Shown here: positions 59,598 through 64,000 of the stretch, in pieces
Layout of the letters: each line of letters opens with the position of its first letter
Position numbering within the stretch: position 1 is the stretch's first letter
From: Mesocentrotus franciscanus
Lineage: Eukaryota > Echinodermata > Echinoidea > Camarodonta > Strongylocentrotidae
Direction of reading: 5' to 3'
Assembly (NCBI GenBank): GCA_037976565.1
Contig: CP137668.1
Coordinates: forward strand, 31,730,264-31,794,263
DNA: 64,000 bases
The notes under the pieces: model-generated
The model's input: the letters and a program-made list of their open reading frames with translations, nothing else
Database searches by the model: none
What the model was told of the DNA's origin: nothing
Program-made: the position numbers and the translations under genes

Positions 59598-60914
59598 AGC
59601 CCCCATCACACCAAACTAGTTCTCATTACGTTCTGGACCCATCCTAGAAAATCGTAAAACGGGTTGTGGTCAGGGTAGAATGTGTAAATAATGTCTATAA
59701 TACGATTCTAGTTCGTTCATAAACAGTCCTCGTTACGTCCGTCTCGTCTGTACCCCGTCCACGGTCAGTTTATATCAAGTTCAGATCGGGTTAATTTCCC
59801 ATTTCCCGGCAGTCCAAGCCCGTCCGTAGTCAGTTTAAACCCTCTTTTTTTAACTAGTTCTACCTCGTTCCAAATACGTCCAAACCCATTCTAAGTAGTT
59901 CGCAACTTGTTCTATCTGGTTTGTAACACGACCACCCCGTTCAGAGACAGTTCAACTCGTCCTCGTCTCGTTCTGAGTGCGTTCGAACGCGCTCCTAGAG
60001 CGTGTGCAATCCCGTCTTGGCTCGAGGTCCATAAATACCCAGCGCGTTTATACCATTGCTCATTCCCGTTCAACTTTAACGCTTCAAGCTGTGCAGATCA
60101 AGACTTTCAAATGAAGCCCCCATCACACCAAACTAGTTCTCACTACGTTGTTGAAAATGTTGCCGAATAGGCTCAAACTGTGTGCGAAAGGAGTGAACGT
60201 AGTAGCAACTCTCTACGATCTGTTTAAAAACATCTTGGACGGGTTCGGACTGGCTTGGACGGAAAGGGTGCTCTAGAACTTTGAGCCTGTTCAAAATTTT
60301 CCCCGTCCTGCATTTGGACGGAGTGACAACGTATTTCAAACGAGATGGACGTACTACGAACGGAATAACCGTACTTCGACCCTACTAGGAACGTGTTACA
60401 ACAAGTATAATTGAATTTCTTGATCTGCACAGCTTGAAGCGTTGAACGGGAATGAGGAACGGCAAGAACGCGCTGGGTTTGTATAGCCCTCGAGCCAGGA
60501 CGGGATTGCACACGCAGCATAGGAGCGCGTTCGAACGCACTAAGAACGAGACGAGGACGAGTTGAACTGTCTCTGAACGGGGTGGTCGGGTTACAAACTA
60601 GTTAGAACAAGTTGCGAACTAGTTAAAAGTGGTTTCGACGTATTGAGAACGAGGTAAAACTAGTTAAGAACGGGTTTAAACTGACTACGGGCGGGCTTGG
60701 ACTGCTTGGAAATGGCGACTTTACCCGATCTGAACTTGATATGAACTGACTGCGGACGGGTACAGACGAGATGGACGTAATGAGGACTATTTATAAACGA
60801 ACTAGGAACAAATTATAGACATTATTTACACATTCTGCCCCGACCACAATCCGTTTTACGATTTTTTAGGACGGTTCCAGAACATAGCGAGAACTAGTTT
60901 GGTGTGATGGGGCT
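59598..60914. mobile_element. fold-back element with ~500-bp inverted arms
   Basis: TA flanks both ends (59596-59597, 60915-60916). The left arm, from AGCCCCCATCACACCAAACT to CGCTTCAAGCTGTGCAGATC (~60104), pairs with the right arm from GATCTGCACAGCTTGAAGCG (~60418) to AGTTTGGTGTGATGGGGCT. The spacer starts with another copy of the left terminus at 60115. Sequence related to the spacer (GTTCGTAGTACGTCCATCTC) recurs outside at 60970-61045, so a second element is nested or broken here. The arms consist largely of GTTC/GTCC/GTCT motifs spaced about 8-12 nt. Confidence 0.88.
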
Positions 60915-61474
60915 TATACTACTGCTAATTGATGCTCGACCGCGTCATGTTGTAATAAAATCCTAGCTGGATCGAAGTACGACACTTCCGTTCATAGTAC
61001 GGCAATCAGTCCGTTCGTAGTACGTCCATCTCATTTTTTAAGAAAGTTGTCACTTTAAATATACAGCCCCTCGCCACCCGTCAACGTGTGTACGAATCAT
61101 ACAAAATCTTTTGTCAATAAACTCCCTATCCTCAAAGCACAAACATTTCATATTGGACACTTAATAGAAATTGTGAAGTTTTCTATTAAACAATCGTGTG
61201 GTTTTCGTATCACTTCATGACGTTTAACATGAATCCCTCTAGCCAACTGAATTCTTTAAATATTCACATTGTCTGTGTCTGCCAGAAAGATCAACTAGCA
61301 AATTTAAATAAACGTTCGCTATTTTCATTCATGTTTTTTGTTATTTAGTCATTCTTCCTGTTTACGAATAGCCCTATACTATCCCCAAAATTGTATAAAT
61401 GCTTTATCATTATTGTTATGTGCTTCTCATTTTTCCACTTGATTACGTTTCGATTTTTATTTTCAATTTGACAG
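60915..61474. repeat. end of the B1-A2 intron; block shared with 48735-49111
   Basis: 60960-61050 is a fragment of the fold-back family. 61055-61474 is homologous to the DNA in front of A1 and A3 (CTATCCTCAAAGCAC, ATTCACATTGTCTGTGTCTG), showing that exon A was duplicated together with its upstream intron. Confidence 0.75.
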
Positions 61475-61551
61475 CAATAGAATGCCAGTACTGTGAGACC
61501 GTCAACTCATTAGCCGAATGTGACTCCACTCGAGTGTGTAATCTAAATGAG
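61475..61551 (+). CDS. Ly6-repeat gene, exon A2
   Basis: Acceptor tttcaatttgacag and donor GAG|gtaggg match A1 exactly. It is 77 nt long with identical protein sequence to A1/A3 except Ala rather than Gly at the junction codon (G|CA). Against A3 it shows three base differences (TGC/TGT, GTA/GTG, CTT/CTA), all synonymous, which points to purifying selection on the domain. Confidence 0.8.
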
Positions 61552-62388
61552 GTAGGGAAAACTGCTCATCGGCAAAATTCTAGCTTAATCTTTTAGAGGG
61601 AGAGGAAGAGAGAGAGAGAGAGAGATAGATAGAGTGAGAGAGAAAAATAGAGAGCAAGGTGGAGAGAGAGATAAATATTTTTTAATTTATCCGACACTTT
61701 AGATACCATTTCAATTGGATTTGTCCGTTTGCCATCGCAACCAGAAGAGTAGCTATAGTGGAACGAAAAGAAAAAAGGAAGAAAATATTATAAAGATAAT
61801 TAGGAAGATAGAGATGGTGAAGAGGATGGGAAAATAACACTATAAGACACCCCTCCCTACAAATTAAAGATATCGAGAAGCTTGTTAAATTTTAAATAAT
61901 TATAATTGATTAGCTACACAACCATTCCTATAGACAACAATTTTACACACTATTATGATACTCCTTTTTTCATAGATAAATAACATCTTAAGATAGTGTT
62001 ATAAGCATAATAATGAGACTATTATAATACTCTTTTTTCCAAGACAAACAAATTTTTAAAATGGTATTATGAGCATAATAATGACAACCGAAAGAAGAAA
62101 AGAAATGGCATTAGATTAATTTCGTCACCGGACTATGGACCAAATGGACCTCAAGTCGAAAGCCCTTTAGCAAGACATCAGTCTCCATAATGCCACTTTC
62201 AACCCATGTGTATCAGAATAAGACCTTAACGTTAAGGATAGGTTTGATGCAGTGGGTGTCTGTTGTAGCAGCACTTTAAAGGTCAATCCGATGATCGGGG
62301 TAATCCCACGCGCTAAAAGATATAGAAGAAGTATTAAGCGCGATATCAATCCAAATTAAATATTACTAACAATATTTAACAATTGCAG
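61552..62388. repeat. intron A2-B2 with GA microsatellite
   Basis: A (GA)n tract is at 61597-61670. 61875-62388 aligns with 51160-51681, with numerous substitutions. No other content recognised. Confidence 0.65.
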
Positions 62389-62611
62389 ATCTGTAGGACA
62401 GAAATCAGGACCCAGGCTACCTCGACGTATCGGATGTACTGTCAGCAAGATCAAGCGTGCCTCAATGAACAGGCTAGTTACGAATCACAGTGCACTGGGA
62501 CAGCGGGGTCTGTTTGCGTCACCTGCTGTGATACGGACCTCTGCAACGCCCCAACCCCCGGTCCCCCTGCAGCTACAGCTACAACGACACAGCCACCTAC
62601 AGAGCCAAGAG
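62389..62611 (+). CDS. Ly6-repeat gene, exon B2
   Basis: This is the 223-nt intact version of exon B: acceptor aattgcag, donor AGA G|gtagtt, phase 0 in and phase 1 out. It encodes eight cysteines ending CVTCCDTDLCNAP, then a Pro/Thr/Ala linker (TPGPPAATATTTQPPTEPR) suited to O-glycosylation. The phase-1 end fits either another exon A (G|CA, Ala) or a PAN exon like that at 1476 (G|CT, Ala). If it is not spliced, the frame continues to a stop at 62677-62679. Confidence 0.82.
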
Positions 62612-63860
62612 GTAGTTTAAATCGTGAAAATTACTATTCCCTTGCAACACGAATATTAGATTCGTTCAATGATTCCTAGTGCATCCAACATTGACGCATC
62701 GTCATTCAATATATGCCCATTGCTTACTTGCACACCAGGCACTATTTCGAATGCGCTTTTTCCTACGCTAACCACACCTGTGAGAAATTCATAGTGCATG
62801 TGCCAATAATTCAAAGCTATCTTTTGTTTGCATCACTCTCACATCAGCAAAGTGCGCGGCGTGTCACGCACCATTCACTGATGTAGTCCTACGTCAGCAA
62901 ATTTACGCCTAGTGTGCAACAGGCGTTTTATTTAGTCGGAAATTTAACGACGTTGCTTTTATCTAGATTGTCAATAATATATTTGGTTCTTAGAAAATAA
63001 TAATGATGTTATAATGATTCTTTTAAATTTCATGATAATCCAGTTTGTCCCCAGTCACACTACCTCTTTCTCTCTCTCTCTCTCTCTTTCTCTTTGTCTA
63101 TCTCTCTGTCTCTCTCTCTCTCTCTCTCTTTGTGAATAGTACACAGGTCATCAACAAATAAGTCACATACGTATTCATGACAAGGCAAATATTCTACACA
63201 GCAAGTAGCTAGACATATGAAAAATAATTATGCGACGTAATGAAAATTGATAGTGCTATTTGCATTCTAATTACTGCCCTTGACGGGCTGGTATATTACG
63301 CTAAAACTGTTTTGGATCTATCCAATTAGATGAATGGCCATTGCTCTACCTAACACGATTCTTTATTTTTAAATGTACATCATTTAGTCAACATTCTTTA
63401 TTTGAACAAAAATCTTTTTTCTGTAAGTTTTTATATATAGCCCTTCACCCCCCACTCCGTCAACGTTTGTAGGAATGATACAAAGTCTTCTGTCAATAAA
63501 AACCCTATCCTCAAAGCACTAAAATTTCATATTGGACACTAAATAAAAAATGTGAAGTTTTCTATTAAACAATCGTGTGGTTTTGGTATCACTTTATGAT
63601 GTTTTAACATGAAATAGATCCCTCTACCCTACTTATTTCTTTAAATATTCACATTGTCTGTGTCTGCCAGAAAGATCAACTAGCAAATTTAGATAAACGT
63701 TCTTCTTTTTTCATACGTGTTTTTAGTTATTTATTCATTCTTTCTGTTTACGAATAGGCCTAGACTATCCCTAAAATTGTTTAAGTGCTTCATCATTATT
63801 GTTATGTGCTTCTCATTTTTCGACTTGATTACGTTTCGATTGTTATTTTCAATTTGACAG
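62612..63860. repeat. intron B2-A3; contains the block shared with the PAN-side intron
   Basis: 62945-63130 is homologous to 1105-1340 and ends in (CT)n. 63135-63860 is homologous to 48440-49111. 62720-62940 is unique and may be an insertion. Confidence 0.75.
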
Positions 63861-63937
63861 CAATAGAATGCCAGTACTGCGAGACCGTCAACTCATTAGC
63901 CGAATGTGACTCCACTCGAGTATGTAATCTTAATGAG
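63861..63937 (+). CDS. Ly6-repeat gene, exon A3
   Basis: Third copy of exon A: acceptor aatttgacag, donor GAG|gtagga, 77 nt, encoding IECQYCETVNSLAECDSTR-VCNLNE with Ala at the junction. Its partner exon B3 must lie beyond the right edge. A whole Ly6 module is therefore present at least twice, and begun a third time, in one transcription unit. Confidence 0.78.
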
Positions 63938-64000
63938 GTAGGAAGAACTGCTCTTCGGCAAAATTCAAGCTTAACATTTTAGAGAACGAGGGGGAGAGAT

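Overview
This is animal nuclear DNA: AT-rich, intron-bearing and gene-poor, and dominated by decayed transposons. CR1/Jockey-like LINEs (one with a 2A-like motif), a Penelope-like GIY-YIG fragment, a tRNA-derived SINE with a deuterostome-type tail, many hAT/TTAA/TA-type MITEs and a compact class A GPCR fit an echinoderm, most likely a sea urchin. That placement is inference. No prokaryotic signature is present.

Two cellular loci stand out. (1) A modular Ly6/uPAR-like secreted or surface protein gene starts at 47289 and runs off the right edge. It has two signal-peptide exons (47289-47342, 47748-47796). These are followed by repeated exon pairs A (77 nt) and B (223 nt) that together encode one 100-residue three-finger domain: A1 49112, B1 51682, A2 61475, B2 62389, A3 63861. 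Every intron phase fits, and each A+B module is a symmetric 1-1 unit. At the left edge, a PAN/Apple-like terminal exon (1476-1735) with two poly(A) signals is preceded by intron DNA homologous to the intron after B2, and its phase fits a B exon. I infer a tandem family of Ly6(n)-PAN genes, with the end of one paralogue at the left edge and the start of another on the right. B1 carries a 1-nt deletion that would truncate the right-hand gene. (2) A single-exon rhodopsin-class GPCR (22031-22970) is complete from TM1 to NPxxY but has two 1-nt deletions.

Layout: 1-1800, LINE plus PAN exon. 2.2-3.0 kb, GTGCCCC minisatellite. 4.0-7.1 kb, LINE (minus). 7.8-8.7 kb, hAT-type element stuffed with a ~110-bp satellite. 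12-18.9 kb, MITEs, minisatellites, SINE and LINE tail. 22-23 kb, GPCR. 24-31 kb, TIR elements, including a hAT-type element that has swallowed a LINE 3' end. 32.4-38.3 kb, ~2.9-kb tandem duplication with element insertions that differ between the copies. 38.3-39.1 kb, inverted minisatellite plus TTAA MITE. 40-43 kb, LINE, palindromic element, Penelope fragment and LINE with 2A-like motif. 43.9-44.2 kb, higher-order repeat. 47.3-64 kb, the Ly6 gene, whose ~9.6-kb B1-A2 intron holds a LINE, a TTAA element, an inverted dimer and a 1.3-kb fold-back element.

All homologies were judged by eye from translations and sequence comparison; no search was run.
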